Below, in pieces: positions 27,006-35,311 of a stretch of 64,000 bases of DNA. Position numbers and translations under genes: made by a program. This DNA comes from an uncultured Sphingorhabdus sp. (GTDB lineage Bacteria; Pseudomonadota; Alphaproteobacteria; Sphingomonadales; Sphingomonadaceae). Position 1 is the first letter of the stretch. Every line of letters starts with the position of its first letter. Below the pieces are notes generated by a model. The model was not told where the DNA came from, did not search any database, and was given only the letters and a program-made list of their open reading frames with translations. The stretch covers positions 248,001-312,000 of the forward strand of contig CALMYW010000393.1 of assembly GCA_937873665.1 (NCBI GenBank), read 5' to 3'.

Positions 27006-27660
27006 TTCTGGGGGGTCCATTTTGTTTTGTAGCAAAATATGCTCCAATTGCAGCAAGCAATGCGCCAATCAATGCCAGAACAAAATCCCAGCGAACACCT
27101 GTTTTGTCGGTGGATGCGGCGTATACGTATTGCGGGATCGATACGTCACGTAATTTGATGTTTGAATTTGTTGTGTCTAGTTCAGGAAAAAATGCTAAAT
27201 CATCAGATTTAAACGTAATTTCAATATCAGCATCCTTATCAAACTTTGATATTGTAAATCTTAACGTACCGTTACTATCAATAGAATTGGCGTCAATTGC
27301 GGATTCCAAAATAGCATCAGAAACATCAATGTCTAAATCCATCCAGCGTGGAGTTCTAAAAATACGACTAGAAACCACGAAGTTCAAGTTTTTGAGCGAT
27401 CTGCCAGAATTGTTCCTGATGAAAACAGTTGATATATATAGGGCGCTATTCTCTTCCTCATCATTGAATTTTTCTGGAAAGCGCTTCGACAAATCGTCTT
27501 TGCTGACAACTGTGCTTATTTGACCATAAATGATTTCAGCAGGCGGTACGGGATCAGGCTTTCGTAATTGCTCCACGAGTATGCCACCAAGCAACAGCAC
27601 TAAGCCAGTTACGACACCAACCACGGTCGGAAAAACAAGTTCTTTCTTCAGGTCATTCAC
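26998..27660 (-). CDS. Unknown protein with N- and C-terminal membrane segments, inside the PDH cluster
   Basis: A 220-aa protein with a membrane segment at about 10-32 ([18 protein letters not shown]) and another at about 193-212 ([18 protein letters not shown]). Between them is a ~155-residue, probably beta-rich domain full of Ser, Asp, Ile and Asn. The base composition is visibly more AT-rich than the flanking pyruvate dehydrogenase genes, with many ATT, AAA and TTT codons. It overlaps E2 by 4 nt and lpdA by 8 nt, so it is translationally embedded in the operon. I recognise no family; the low GC suggests recent acquisition. Confidence 0.75.
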   Translation of the reverse strand: MNDLKKELVFPTVVGVVTGLVLLLGGILVEQLRKPDPVPPAEIIYGQISTVVSKDDLSKRFPEKFNDEEENSALYISTVFIRNNSGRSLKNLNFVVSSRIFRTPRWMDLDIDVSDAILESAIDANSIDSNGTLRFTISKFDKDADIEITFKSDDLAFFPELDTTNSNIKLRDVSIPQYVYAASTDKTGVRWDFVLALIGALLAAIGAYFATKQNGPPRNV

Positions 27661-28985
27661 GCCACCAACCCCAAAGGTTTCTCAACCAATTCCTTGAAGA
27701 CCTTCATCAGCATCGCCCCATCGGCGCCGTCAATCGCGCGGTGGTCGAAAGAGCCCGTTGCGCTCATCACGGTCGCAATAGCCAGCGCGTCGTCGACCAC
27801 ATAAGGGCGCTTTTCACCTGCGCCGATCGCCATGATCATCGCTTGCGGTGGATTGATGACGGCTTCAAACTGCTTGATGCCCATCATGCCCATGTTCGAG
27901 ATAGAGGCGGTGCCGCCCTGGAATTCGTGGGGTTGCAGTTTGCCGTCTTTCGCCTTGGCGGCAAGTGCCCCCATTTCGGTCGAGATGGTCGAGAGCGACT
28001 TGTTCGCGGCATCGACGATGATCGGGGTGATCAGGCCGGTGGGCACCGACACCGCAACACTGATATCGGCGCGGCTATATTGCAGCATGGTATCGCCCGC
28101 AAAGCTGACATTGCATTTGGGCACCTGAATGAGTGCCAGCGCCAGTGCCTTGATCAGCATATCGTTGACCGACAGCTTGACGCCGCGGCTTTCGAGGCTG
28201 GCGTTGAGCTCGCCGCGCAGCTTGAGCAGTGCGTCGAGCCGGACGTCGACCGTCAGATAGATATGCGGCACCTGCTGCTTGCTCTCGGTCAGGCGGCGCG
28301 CGATCGTTTTGCGCATATTGCTGAGTTTGACCACCTCGTGCGGGATGCCGAAATCGGGGACCGGTTGATTTTGTACCGCAAGCCCTGAGCCTGTCGAAGG
28401 GCGGCTCTCGGTTGTAACCCGTGCTTCGACAGGCTCAGCACTAGCGGTTTTGGCTGAGGCACCTTCGACATCAGCCTTGACGATACGCCCATTAGGTCCG
28501 GTGCCGGTCAAACCGGCGAGGTCAACGCCTTTGTCGGCGGCAATGCGGCGCGCAAGCGGGCTGGCCTTGATGCGATCGCCGGAGGCTGCAACCGGTGCCG
28601 CAGGTGCGGGTTTGGCCACAACGTCGTCCCGGCGAAGGCCGGGACCGCTGGAGGTTTCTTCTTTGGGGGCAGGAGAAGCGACAACAACGGCCCCTGCCTG
28701 CGCAGGGGTGACGGGTGCAGCCTTAACAGGCGCCGACCCTTCATCCTCACCCTGGATCATCGCTATAACGGTGCCGACCTTCACCCCGTCCGTGCCTTCG
28801 GCGACCAAAATCTGCGAAATCACGCCCTCATCGACCGCTTCAAACTCCATCGTCGCTTTGTCGGTCTCAATCTCGGCAATCAGATCGCCCGACGACACGT
28901 TGTCGCCTTCCTTCACCAACCAGCGGGCAAGCGTGCCCTCCTCCATGGTGGGGGACAGTGCGGGCATTTTGAGCTCGATGGGCAT
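27657..28985 (-). CDS. pdhC: Pyruvate dehydrogenase E2 (dihydrolipoamide acetyltransferase)
   Basis: A 442-aa E2. The lipoyl domain (1-80) has the lipoylated lysine in [12 protein letters not shown] and [11 protein letters not shown]. The peripheral-subunit-binding domain is around [28 protein letters not shown]. The catalytic domain ends with [13 protein letters not shown], the His-x3-Asp-Gly active site. The interdomain linkers contain two stretches encoded by genomic palindromic repeats: VTPAQAG...[10 protein letters not shown] and ASAEPVEA...[10 protein letters not shown]. The start MPIELKMP at 28985 is chosen over the frame to 29051. The E1 genes are not in this window. Confidence 0.95.
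   Translation of the reverse strand: MPIELKMPALSPTMEEGTLARWLVKEGDNVSSGDLIAEIETDKATMEFEAVDEGVISQILVAEGTDGVKVGTVIAMIQGEDEGSAPVKAAPVTPAQAGAVVVASPAPKEETSSGPGLRRDDVVAKPAPAAPVAASGDRIKASPLARRIAADKGVDLAGLTGTGPNGRIVKADVEGASAKTASAEPVEARVTTESRPSTGSGLAVQNQPVPDFGIPHEVVKLSNMRKTIARRLTESKQQVPHIYLTVDVRLDALLKLRGELNASLESRGVKLSVNDMLIKALALALIQVPKCNVSFAGDTMLQYSRADISVAVSVPTGLITPIIVDAANKSLSTISTEMGALAAKAKDGKLQPHEFQGGTASISNMGMMGIKQFEAVINPPQAMIMAIGAGEKRPYVVDDALAIATVMSATGSFDHRAIDGADGAMLMKVFKELVEKPLGLVA
28385..28438. repeat. Palindromic repeat (CTGAGCCTGTCGAAG type) inside the E2 gene
   Basis: CTGAGCCTGTCGAAG (28385-28399) and its perfect complement CTTCGACAGGCTCAG (28424-28438) with a 24-nt loop. It is read in frame as linker residues between the peripheral-binding and catalytic domains. 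Related copies are at 42573 and 53522. Confidence 0.85.
28622..28714. repeat. Second, GC-rich repeat element inside the E2 gene
   Basis: Two hairpins, GTCCCGGC-GAAG-GCCGGGAC (28626-28645) and CCCCTGC-CTGC-GCAGGGG (28691-28708), lie between outer CGTC and GACG. This is a different repeat family from the CTGAGCCTG type and is read in frame as the linker between the lipoyl and peripheral-binding domains. A half-copy of related type lies at 60130-60147. Confidence 0.7.
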
Positions 28986-29128
28986 CAGGGCATCCTGTTT
29001 ATGGTCTGGATTTGTCGAAGCGGCATAAGGGCTTGGTTTCCCCAGCGTCAAGCGGCTATTGCTTGCACTGCGATTGGAAATGACGCAGGTTCATACGAAT
29101 ACATGAATGCCGCGACGGGGAAACGGCG

Positions 29129-29584
29129 ATGCGCACCTATCTGGTTGTAATTGATGAGACCGAAGAGGCGCGCCTCGCGCTCCGCTTTGCCGCGCGCCGT
29201 ACCGCCAAAACCGGCGGCAGTTTGCATATCCTGACGTTGGTCGAACGAGCGGATTTTGTCGCTTGGGGCGGCGTGCAGGCGACTATGGAGGCCGAAAACC
29301 GCGAAAAGGCGGAAGAACTGGTTCGCGCGGCCGCGGGCTCGATCTTTGACGAACTCGGCATCCAGCCGAGCATTACCATCAAGGATGGCGAAGGCGTGGA
29401 TGTGGTGAAGGAAATGCTCGACGAGCATCCCGAGATCGCCGCGCTGGTGCTGGGTGCCGCGGCGCAGGGCGCTCCGGGGCCGCTGGTTTCACACTTTACC
29501 GGCAATAATGCGGGTTCGTTGCGCTGCCCGGTGATGGTGATACCGGGGTCGCTCAGCGATGAAGCGCTGGATGAATTGAGCTGA
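29129..29584 (+). CDS. UspA-family universal stress protein
   Basis: A 151-aa single-domain protein of the universal stress family. It begins with the usual YLVVIDETEEARLALRFA strand-helix unit. The nucleotide-site signature appears in relaxed form as LGAAAQGAPGPLVSH...LRCPVMVIPG (normally G-x2-G-x9-G-S/T). It is cytosolic and may bind ATP; no more specific role can be read. It is divergent from pdhC and converges with rnr across a repeat-filled spacer. Confidence 0.88.
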   Translation: MRTYLVVIDETEEARLALRFAARRTAKTGGSLHILTLVERADFVAWGGVQATMEAENREKAEELVRAAAGSIFDELGIQPSITIKDGEGVDVVKEMLDEHPEIAALVLGAAAQGAPGPLVSHFTGNNAGSLRCPVMVIPGSLSDEALDELS

Positions 29585-29591
29585 TTTTTTT

Positions 29592-29763
29592 GTTTCGCGC
29601 AGAGGCGCGGAGTTTCGCAGAGACGCAGAGAGTTTTTCCTGAGCCTAAGGCTCATTTCACTATTGTCGGTTAAAATCCAAGCGGTGCGTTCAATTTGAAA
29701 GCGGCTTCGCCGCAGACACTCTTCTCTGCGTCTCTGCGAAACTCCGCGTCTCTGCGTGAAACC
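29592..29763. repeat. Large inverted repeat between convergent usp and rnr
   Basis: The left arm, starting GTTTCGCGCAGAGGCGCGGA near 29592, and the right arm, ending CGCGTCTCTGCGTGAAAC near 29763, are about 40 nt each and nearly perfect complements. The loop of about 90 nt holds two small hairpins (GAGCC-TAA-GGCTC and GCGGC-TTC-GCCGC). The core CAGAGACGCAGAG is a dispersed sphingomonad-type repeat (recalled). The position just after both stop codons suggests a bidirectional 3'-end structure. Confidence 0.75.
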
Positions 29764-29766
29764 CTT

Positions 29767-32055
29767 CTAACGCTTTTTCTTACCCTGATGCCGGATATTC
29801 GAAGGCCGCCCGCGCTTTCCGGCCATATGTTTGCCCTGATGCTTGACGCCGGACGGTCGCTGCATCCGCGCCGGGGCGTAGCTGCCGCCTTCGGGCAATT
29901 CGAAGCGTAACGCACCCGAGACCGGATTAGCTTCGGCAAGTCGCAATTTGAGGCGCATTCCGGGGCGATATTCGTCTCCACTGTCCTCGCCGGTCAGCGT
30001 CTGGCTCGCCTCGTCGTAGAAAAAACGTTCCGCCCCCAAAGTTGAGACCGGAACCAAACCATCGCCGCCAATTGACTCTACTGTCGCGAAAAATCCGAAA
30101 TTCTGAACGCCGGTGATCCGCGCATCGATTATCTGGCCGATCTGCGACGAGAGGAAAGCCGCGACATAGCGGTCGGTGGTTTCGCGTTCGGCCTCCATCG
30201 CGCGGCGTTCGGCGCGGCTAATCATCTCGGAGGTGACGTCAAGCCGTTCGAAATCCCTGGCCGACAGGCCAGTGACAGGCTTGATTGAACCATCCTTGGG
30301 CACAGGCATTTCTAGATCATAGGCGCTCACCAGCGCTCGGTGGACGATCAGGTCGGCATAGCGCCTGATCGGTGAGGTGAAGTGCGCGTAGCTACCCAGC
30401 GCCAGCCCGAAATGCCCGGCATTTTGCGGGGTATAATAGGCCTGCGTCTGGCTGCGCAGCACCGCCTCCATGATTTGCGGCAGGATTTCGTCATGCTCCT
30501 GCACCTTGTCGATAATCGCATTGAAGGTCGACGGGCGGACCACCTGCCCCAGCGCGAATTCGAGGTCGAAAGTCTTGAGATAATCCTTGAGCGCCACCAG
30601 CTTTTCACGCGCGGGCGGTTCGTGGACGCGGTAGATCAAAGGGGATTTCTTTTCCTCCAGTGCCTTTGCCGCCGCAACATTGGCCGCGATCATGAAATCC
30701 TCGATCACCTGATGCGCATCGAGATGTTCGCGCACGGCAACGCCGACTACCCTGCCCTGTTCATCGAGCGTGATGCGGCGTTCGGGCAGGTTCAGTTCCA
30801 ATGGCCCGCGACGGTCGCGGGCTTTTTTGAGGAGGTCGCAGCACGCCCAGAGCGGCTTGAGCGCGGGTTCGAGCATCGGATGATCGAGCTTCCCGTCTAT
30901 CGCATCCTGCGCATCCTGATACGGAATATTGGCGGAAATCCGGGCGACTGCGCGGGTGAAACGCCATGACGTCACTTGCCCGCCTGCATCAATCTGCATG
31001 TGGCAAGCGAGTACCGCACGGTCCTCCCCTTCCCGCAGCGAGCATTTGTCCGACGACAAAGCGTGCGGCAGCATCGGCACAACGCGATCGGGGAAATAGA
31101 CGCTGTTCCCGCGCTTTGCCGCCTCGCGATCAAGCGCGCTGCCGGGGCGTACATAATAGCTGACATCAGCTATGGCGACGATAGCTTTGAAACCATTTGT
31201 ATTTTTAGGATCGTCATCTGGCGTAGCCCACACCGCGTCGTCAAAATCACGGGCATCTCTCGGATCGATGGCGATGATCGGCAAATGGCGCAGATCTTCG
31301 CGCTTTTCGGCGGTGACGGGCAGGTCATGCACCTTCTTTGCCTCGGCCTCCACCTCTTCCGGAATTTCAAACGGGATGCCGAATTTGTGGATGGCAATCA
31401 GGCTGAAGCTGCGGGGAGCAAAGGGATCGCCGAGAACATCGGTAACACGTGCTTTCTTCTGCCCTGCCCGACCGCCAAGTTCGGCCAGCACCAGATCACC
31501 CGGCTGTGCCTCACCGATTTCGAACAAGGGAATATCGAAACGCGCCTTCTTGTCAGTCGATTTCAGCCAGAAACGGCCATTGTCGCTTTCCTCAACCACA
31601 CCCATGATTTGCTCGCTCGCCTTGGCGAGTTTCTTCATCGGGTGCGCGAGCCAGCCTTTGCCAGCCTCTTCGGTGCGCGCGAGGATGCGATCGCCGATGC
31701 CAAGTGCACCTTTGCGCCCGCGTTCGACCACGCGGAGCTTGGGTAAAGGAATGCCATCCGCTTCCCAGCGCTCCGGAATGGCGATCAGCTGGTTACCGTC
31801 GACGTCGACGATCTTGAGCACGGTAACGCGGGGAACGCCGCCCATCTTGTGAAACGCCCTGCCCGGTGCAGCATCGATCAGCCCCTCGTCGGTCATATCC
31901 TTGAGCAGCGCCTTCAAGGCGATCTTGTCGCTACCATGCAAGCCGAAAGCGCGGGCAATTTCCCGCTTGCCTGCCGGCTCCTTGGATTCCTCTATGAACT
32001 CGAGGATTTGCTCGCGTGTCGGAAGGCCCGGCTGATGGCGCGGCTTTCGCGCCAA
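29767..32055 (-). CDS. rnr: Ribonuclease R
   Basis: A 762-aa 3'-5' exoribonuclease that degrades structured RNA. In order it has an N-terminal winged-helix segment (EFIEESKEPAGKREIARAFG), cold-shock domains, the RNB catalytic domain with the metal-binding DPRDARDFDDAVWA near residue 265, a C-terminal S1 domain (GQIIDARITGVQNFGFFA) and a basic tail (KHMAGKRGRPS, HQGKKKR). The start is probably TTG at 32055, just after the proS stop with GGACGG upstream; the frame is open to 32136, but that part lies inside proS and does not resemble RNase R. Confidence 0.93.
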   Translation of the reverse strand: MARKPRHQPGLPTREQILEFIEESKEPAGKREIARAFGLHGSDKIALKALLKDMTDEGLIDAAPGRAFHKMGGVPRVTVLKIVDVDGNQLIAIPERWEADGIPLPKLRVVERGRKGALGIGDRILARTEEAGKGWLAHPMKKLAKASEQIMGVVEESDNGRFWLKSTDKKARFDIPLFEIGEAQPGDLVLAELGGRAGQKKARVTDVLGDPFAPRSFSLIAIHKFGIPFEIPEEVEAEAKKVHDLPVTAEKREDLRHLPIIAIDPRDARDFDDAVWATPDDDPKNTNGFKAIVAIADVSYYVRPGSALDREAAKRGNSVYFPDRVVPMLPHALSSDKCSLREGEDRAVLACHMQIDAGGQVTSWRFTRAVARISANIPYQDAQDAIDGKLDHPMLEPALKPLWACCDLLKKARDRRGPLELNLPERRITLDEQGRVVGVAVREHLDAHQVIEDFMIAANVAAAKALEEKKSPLIYRVHEPPAREKLVALKDYLKTFDLEFALGQVVRPSTFNAIIDKVQEHDEILPQIMEAVLRSQTQAYYTPQNAGHFGLALGSYAHFTSPIRRYADLIVHRALVSAYDLEMPVPKDGSIKPVTGLSARDFERLDVTSEMISRAERRAMEAERETTDRYVAAFLSSQIGQIIDARITGVQNFGFFATVESIGGDGLVPVSTLGAERFFYDEASQTLTGEDSGDEYRPGMRLKLRLAEANPVSGALRFELPEGGSYAPARMQRPSGVKHQGKHMAGKRGRPSNIRHQGKKKR

Positions 32056-32056
32056 A

Positions 32057-33583
32057 TCAGTAAGTCCGTCCGATGAGGATGCGCTCGACCGCAGGTTCGC
32101 CGGTGAAGAAGCATGCGCCATCCACCGGCGCTGCATCGAGCGGGCTGTTGCGCATGGTGAGCTTCAGCGCCTTCAACTGTTCAACGATCTTGTCAAGCGC
32201 TGCGCCGGTTGGGCGAGCCCATTGCACTTCGACCCAGCCAGCGAACTTGGCCTCGTCACCTTTGAAATGCGCCGCCAGATCGGTGACGTCACGCGCAATA
32301 TTGGCTTCGAGCCTCGCCTTGGCTTCGCTGTGTAGCGCAGTCTGGATTTCTTCGAGCATGCCTGCGGCCTGCTGAACAAATTCATCCTTGAGTGTAAATG
32401 CAGTGTTGAGCTTGCCATCATCCTTGTACAGCCGGTCACGGCGAAGCACCGCAGCCTTGCCTTCGGATACGTCGCGCGGCCCTACCTCGACAATGATCGG
32501 CGCACCTTTTTTCACCCAGGCCCATCGCTTGTTCGACGCCTTGGCAGCCTTAGTATCGAGCAGCACACGCACCGGCTCTCCAAAGGCCGACAGCGCGCCC
32601 AGTTCTTTCCAAAGTTCACGGCAATAATCGAGCACGGCCGCATCGCCATCATCGTCGCGCAGCATCGGAACGATGACGATCTGCCAGGGCGCTATCTGCG
32701 GGGGGCAGCGCAAGCCATCATCATCGCCATGCGTCATGATCACGCCGCCGATCATGCGCGTCGAAACGCCCCAGCTGGTGGTGTGGGCGAACTGCTGTCC
32801 GCCTTCCTTATCCTGATATTTGATGCCCGCGGCCTCGGCAAAGCCCGTGCCCAGATAATGCGAGGTGCCGGCCTGCAACGCCTTGCCATCCTGCATCATC
32901 GCCTCAATCGAATAAGTCGCGACGGCGCCGGGGAAGCGCTCATTTTCGGGCTTCTCACCCGCCACCACCGGCATCGCCAGCGGTCCTTCGGCAAATGCGC
33001 GATACATTTCCAGTGCGCGCATCGTTTCCTTCATCGCGTCTTCGCGATCGACATGCGCGGTATGCCCTTCCTGCCACAGGAACTCGCTCGTGCGCAGGAA
33101 CATGCGGGTGCGCATTTCCCAGCGCACAACATTCGCCCATTGGTTGACCAGCAAAGGCAGATCGCGCCAGCTTTGCACCCAGCGGCTCATCGCCGCACCG
33201 ATCACGGTTTCGGATGTGGGACGCACGACCAGCGGTTCTTCGAGCTTCGATTCCGGATCAGGGATCAGCTTGCCCTTGCCGTCGCCGACAAGCCGGTGAT
33301 GGGTGACGACCGCCATTTCCTTGGCAAAGCCCTCAACATGGTCAGCTTCCTTTTCGAAGAAGGATAGCGGGATGAAGAGCGGGAAATAGCAATTTTCAAC
33401 GCCGGCTTTCTTGATTTCCGCATCCATCAGCTTCTGGATGCGTTCCCACATGCCGTAACCCCAAGGGCGAATAACCATGCAGCCACGTACGCCCGACTCT
33501 TCAGCAAGATCGGCTTCGGAAATGACCTCCTGATACCAGGCGGCGAAATTTTGTTGGCGGGTAACGGAAAGCGCGTGTTTCAT
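32057..33583 (-). CDS. proS: Prolyl-tRNA synthetase, archaeal/eukaryote-like short type
   Basis: A 508-aa class II synthetase that charges tRNA-Pro. The N-terminus QQNFAAWYQEVISEADLAE and RGCMVIRPWGYGMWERIQ (motif 1 region), VRPTSETVIG (motif 2 region) and the absence of the bacterial INS editing insertion place it in the ProS type-3 group, shorter than the ~570-aa bacterial form. The anticodon domain and the C-terminal extension end with ILIGRTY. The start is the ATG at 33583; the frame to 33619 lacks support. Confidence 0.94.
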   Translation of the reverse strand: MKHALSVTRQQNFAAWYQEVISEADLAEESGVRGCMVIRPWGYGMWERIQKLMDAEIKKAGVENCYFPLFIPLSFFEKEADHVEGFAKEMAVVTHHRLVGDGKGKLIPDPESKLEEPLVVRPTSETVIGAAMSRWVQSWRDLPLLVNQWANVVRWEMRTRMFLRTSEFLWQEGHTAHVDREDAMKETMRALEMYRAFAEGPLAMPVVAGEKPENERFPGAVATYSIEAMMQDGKALQAGTSHYLGTGFAEAAGIKYQDKEGGQQFAHTTSWGVSTRMIGGVIMTHGDDDGLRCPPQIAPWQIVIVPMLRDDDGDAAVLDYCRELWKELGALSAFGEPVRVLLDTKAAKASNKRWAWVKKGAPIIVEVGPRDVSEGKAAVLRRDRLYKDDGKLNTAFTLKDEFVQQAAGMLEEIQTALHSEAKARLEANIARDVTDLAAHFKGDEAKFAGWVEVQWARPTGAALDKIVEQLKALKLTMRNSPLDAAPVDGACFFTGEPAVERILIGRTY

Positions 33584-33631
33584 GGCCCAGCCCCTAGCGG
33601 CTTGACGGCTCAACCGCAACCGTGCGGCGGC

Positions 33632-34189
33632 TTACTCCTTGGAGAGTTTGTCGATCTTGGCCTGCAACTCGGCCATCTGGCGTTTCAGATCATCAAGATT
33701 TTCGTCGGACTTTTCCTTCTTGCCTCCCAGATTGCCGAGATTGGGAACCAACGCATCGCGCGCAGCGCGCATCATTTCGATATTTTGTTTGGCAATATGA
33801 CCGAAGGGGCCCGAAGTCAGCGCATTCTCGATGACATCCTGAACCTGCTTCTGGTTCTTCCTGAAATTGTCCATCGAATTTTCCAGGAATTGCGGGACCA
33901 GACCCTGCATGGAGTCTCCATAAAGCGCGATAATCTGGCGCAGGAAATTGACCGGTAACATGCTCTTGCCACCATTTTCCTCTTCCATGATGATTTGCGT
34001 CAGCACACTATGCGTGATGTCCTCGCCCGTTTTGGCATCGACAACCTTGAATTCGATATCCTTGCGGGTCAGCTCGGCCAAATAGTCGAGCGTGATATAT
34101 TTGGACGACTGCGTGTTATACAGGCGCCGGTTCGCATATTTCTTGATTATGATCGGGCCGTCTTCGCTCGTTGCGGATTTCCGTGCCAT
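33632..34189 (-). CDS. phaR: Polyhydroxyalkanoate synthesis repressor PhaR
   Basis: A 185-aa regulator. The N-terminal PHB/PHA accumulation-regulator DNA-binding domain begins PIIIKKYANRRLYNTQSSKY and YITLDYLAELTRK. The middle region with ITHSVLTQIIMEEE and FLRQIIALYGDSMQG binds PHA granules or oligomers in relatives. The C-terminus is a charged coiled coil (LKRQMAELQAKIDKL). PhaR represses phasin and its own gene and is released when PHA granules form. A TTGCACTGCAA dyad in its upstream region suggests autoregulation. No other pha gene is in the window. Confidence 0.92.
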   Translation of the reverse strand: MARKSATSEDGPIIIKKYANRRLYNTQSSKYITLDYLAELTRKDIEFKVVDAKTGEDITHSVLTQIIMEEENGGKSMLPVNFLRQIIALYGDSMQGLVPQFLENSMDNFRKNQKQVQDVIENALTSGPFGHIAKQNIEMMRAARDALVPNLGNLGGKKEKSDENLDDLKRQMAELQAKIDKLSKE

Positions 34190-34239
34190 TCATGCGTTCC
34201 CGGTGAAATGTGTTCGAGCCCGCCTTGCACCACTTTTTC

Positions 34240-34250
34240 TTGCACTGCAA
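34240..34250. promoter_or_regulatory. Candidate PhaR operator (autoregulation)
   Basis: TTGCACTGCAA, an 11-nt dyad 51 nt before the phaR start, with a partial CTTGCACC copy at 34224-34231. PhaR of other alphaproteobacteria binds TGC...GCA dyads. Location and symmetry are seen; binding is inferred. Confidence 0.4.
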
Positions 34251-34267
34251 CATTTGAGCGTGAAACC

Positions 34268-35311
34268 TTAAATCCAGTGCCGGGAATATCGACGCCCTAA
34301 CCCGGTCAGCAATTCATATTGGCTGACACCTGATGCGGCCGCGGCACCATTCAGTTCAAATTCCATAGCCAGCCAATCGCCCTCGGCCAGTTGGCTGCTG
34401 CTATTCGAAATATCTACAGTCACCAGATCCATCGATACGCGCCCAACCACTGGAAAGCGATCCAAGTCCAATCGGCAAAAACCTGAATTGGAGAAGCCCC
34501 GGAAATAGCCATCAGCATAGCCGACAGAAATAGTCGCCAGAACCGAGCATTCACGCGTTGTGAAAGTCGCATTGTACCCGACAGGGATTCCTGCATCGAG
34601 CTGCCTGATCTGCAAGATGCGAGCCTCCGGCCAAACAACCTGCTTTATTTCAGACGACAATTCGTTACGCGGAACACCGCCATAAACGGCCAGTCCCGGC
34701 CTTGTCAGATCAAAACAATAATCTTTACCCAATGCTATCCCTGCGCTGTTCGCCAGACTTTTGCGCCGGGCCGAAATATTCTGGCTAGCTTGGTGAAACA
34801 TCGCGAGTTGGCGGCGATTTTGGTCAACATCCTCATCGGCCGACGCAAGGTGGGACATTAATATGTCTATTTCCAAACCTTCCAACAATTGGGCATCAAT
34901 CTGGTCCGGCCCTAGGCCAAGCCGGTTGATCCCGCTATCGAGCATCAAGTGGCATCGTCCGCCACCCCCGGCCTTCCAAGCTGAAATCTGCTTCGCCGTG
35001 TTCAGGACCGGTATCGCACCGATCTCCTTTGCTGCGGCCATGTCATCCGATGAAATGCCGTTTAGGACGGCGATATTTCCCGGAGGTACCAATTTCGCGA
35101 TTGCGGCCGCTTCACTCCAATGGGCTACAAAAAAATCCCTGCACCCTGCCTCCCACAGCTTGGGCACGACTTCGCAAGCGCCCAAGCCATAGGCGTCTGC
35201 CTTTACCGCTGCACCGGTGGCAGCCGCTCCGCTCATGCGGGCCATGGTTTTCCAATTGGCAATCAGTGCGCTGCTGTCCAAACGCAAGCGCGATGGGGCA
35301 ATTAAGGTCAA
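34268..35311 (-). CDS. alr: Alanine racemase
   Basis: A 347-aa PLP enzyme that makes D-alanine for peptidoglycan. It shows the PLP-lysine motif AVKADAYGLGA (Lys near residue 38) in an alpha/beta barrel, LDSGINRLGL, SHLASADED, and the second catalytic tyrosine region GYNATFTTRECSVLATISVGYADG. It is slightly shorter than the common ~360-380 aa. The start is TTG at 35311, overlapping the transporter stop by 4 nt (TTGA); the next in-frame ATG would remove part of the barrel, so TTG is likely. Confidence 0.9.
   Translation of the reverse strand: MTLIAPSRLRLDSSALIANWKTMARMSGAAATGAAVKADAYGLGACEVVPKLWEAGCRDFFVAHWSEAAAIAKLVPPGNIAVLNGISSDDMAAAKEIGAIPVLNTAKQISAWKAGGGGRCHLMLDSGINRLGLGPDQIDAQLLEGLEIDILMSHLASADEDVDQNRRQLAMFHQASQNISARRKSLANSAGIALGKDYCFDLTRPGLAVYGGVPRNELSSEIKQVVWPEARILQIRQLDAGIPVGYNATFTTRECSVLATISVGYADGYFRGFSNSGFCRLDLDRFPVVGRVSMDLVTVDISNSSSQLAEGDWLAMEFELNGAAAASGVSQYELLTGLGRRYSRHWI

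Noticed and set aside
29592..29763. Repeated CAGAGACGC units as a CRISPR-like array
   Set aside because: The units are inverted, not regularly spaced direct repeats with unique spacers, and no cas genes are present.
32056..32136. Longer RNase R start upstream of 32055
   Set aside because: The extra residues are read from the end of proS in another frame and do not resemble the RNase R N-terminus.
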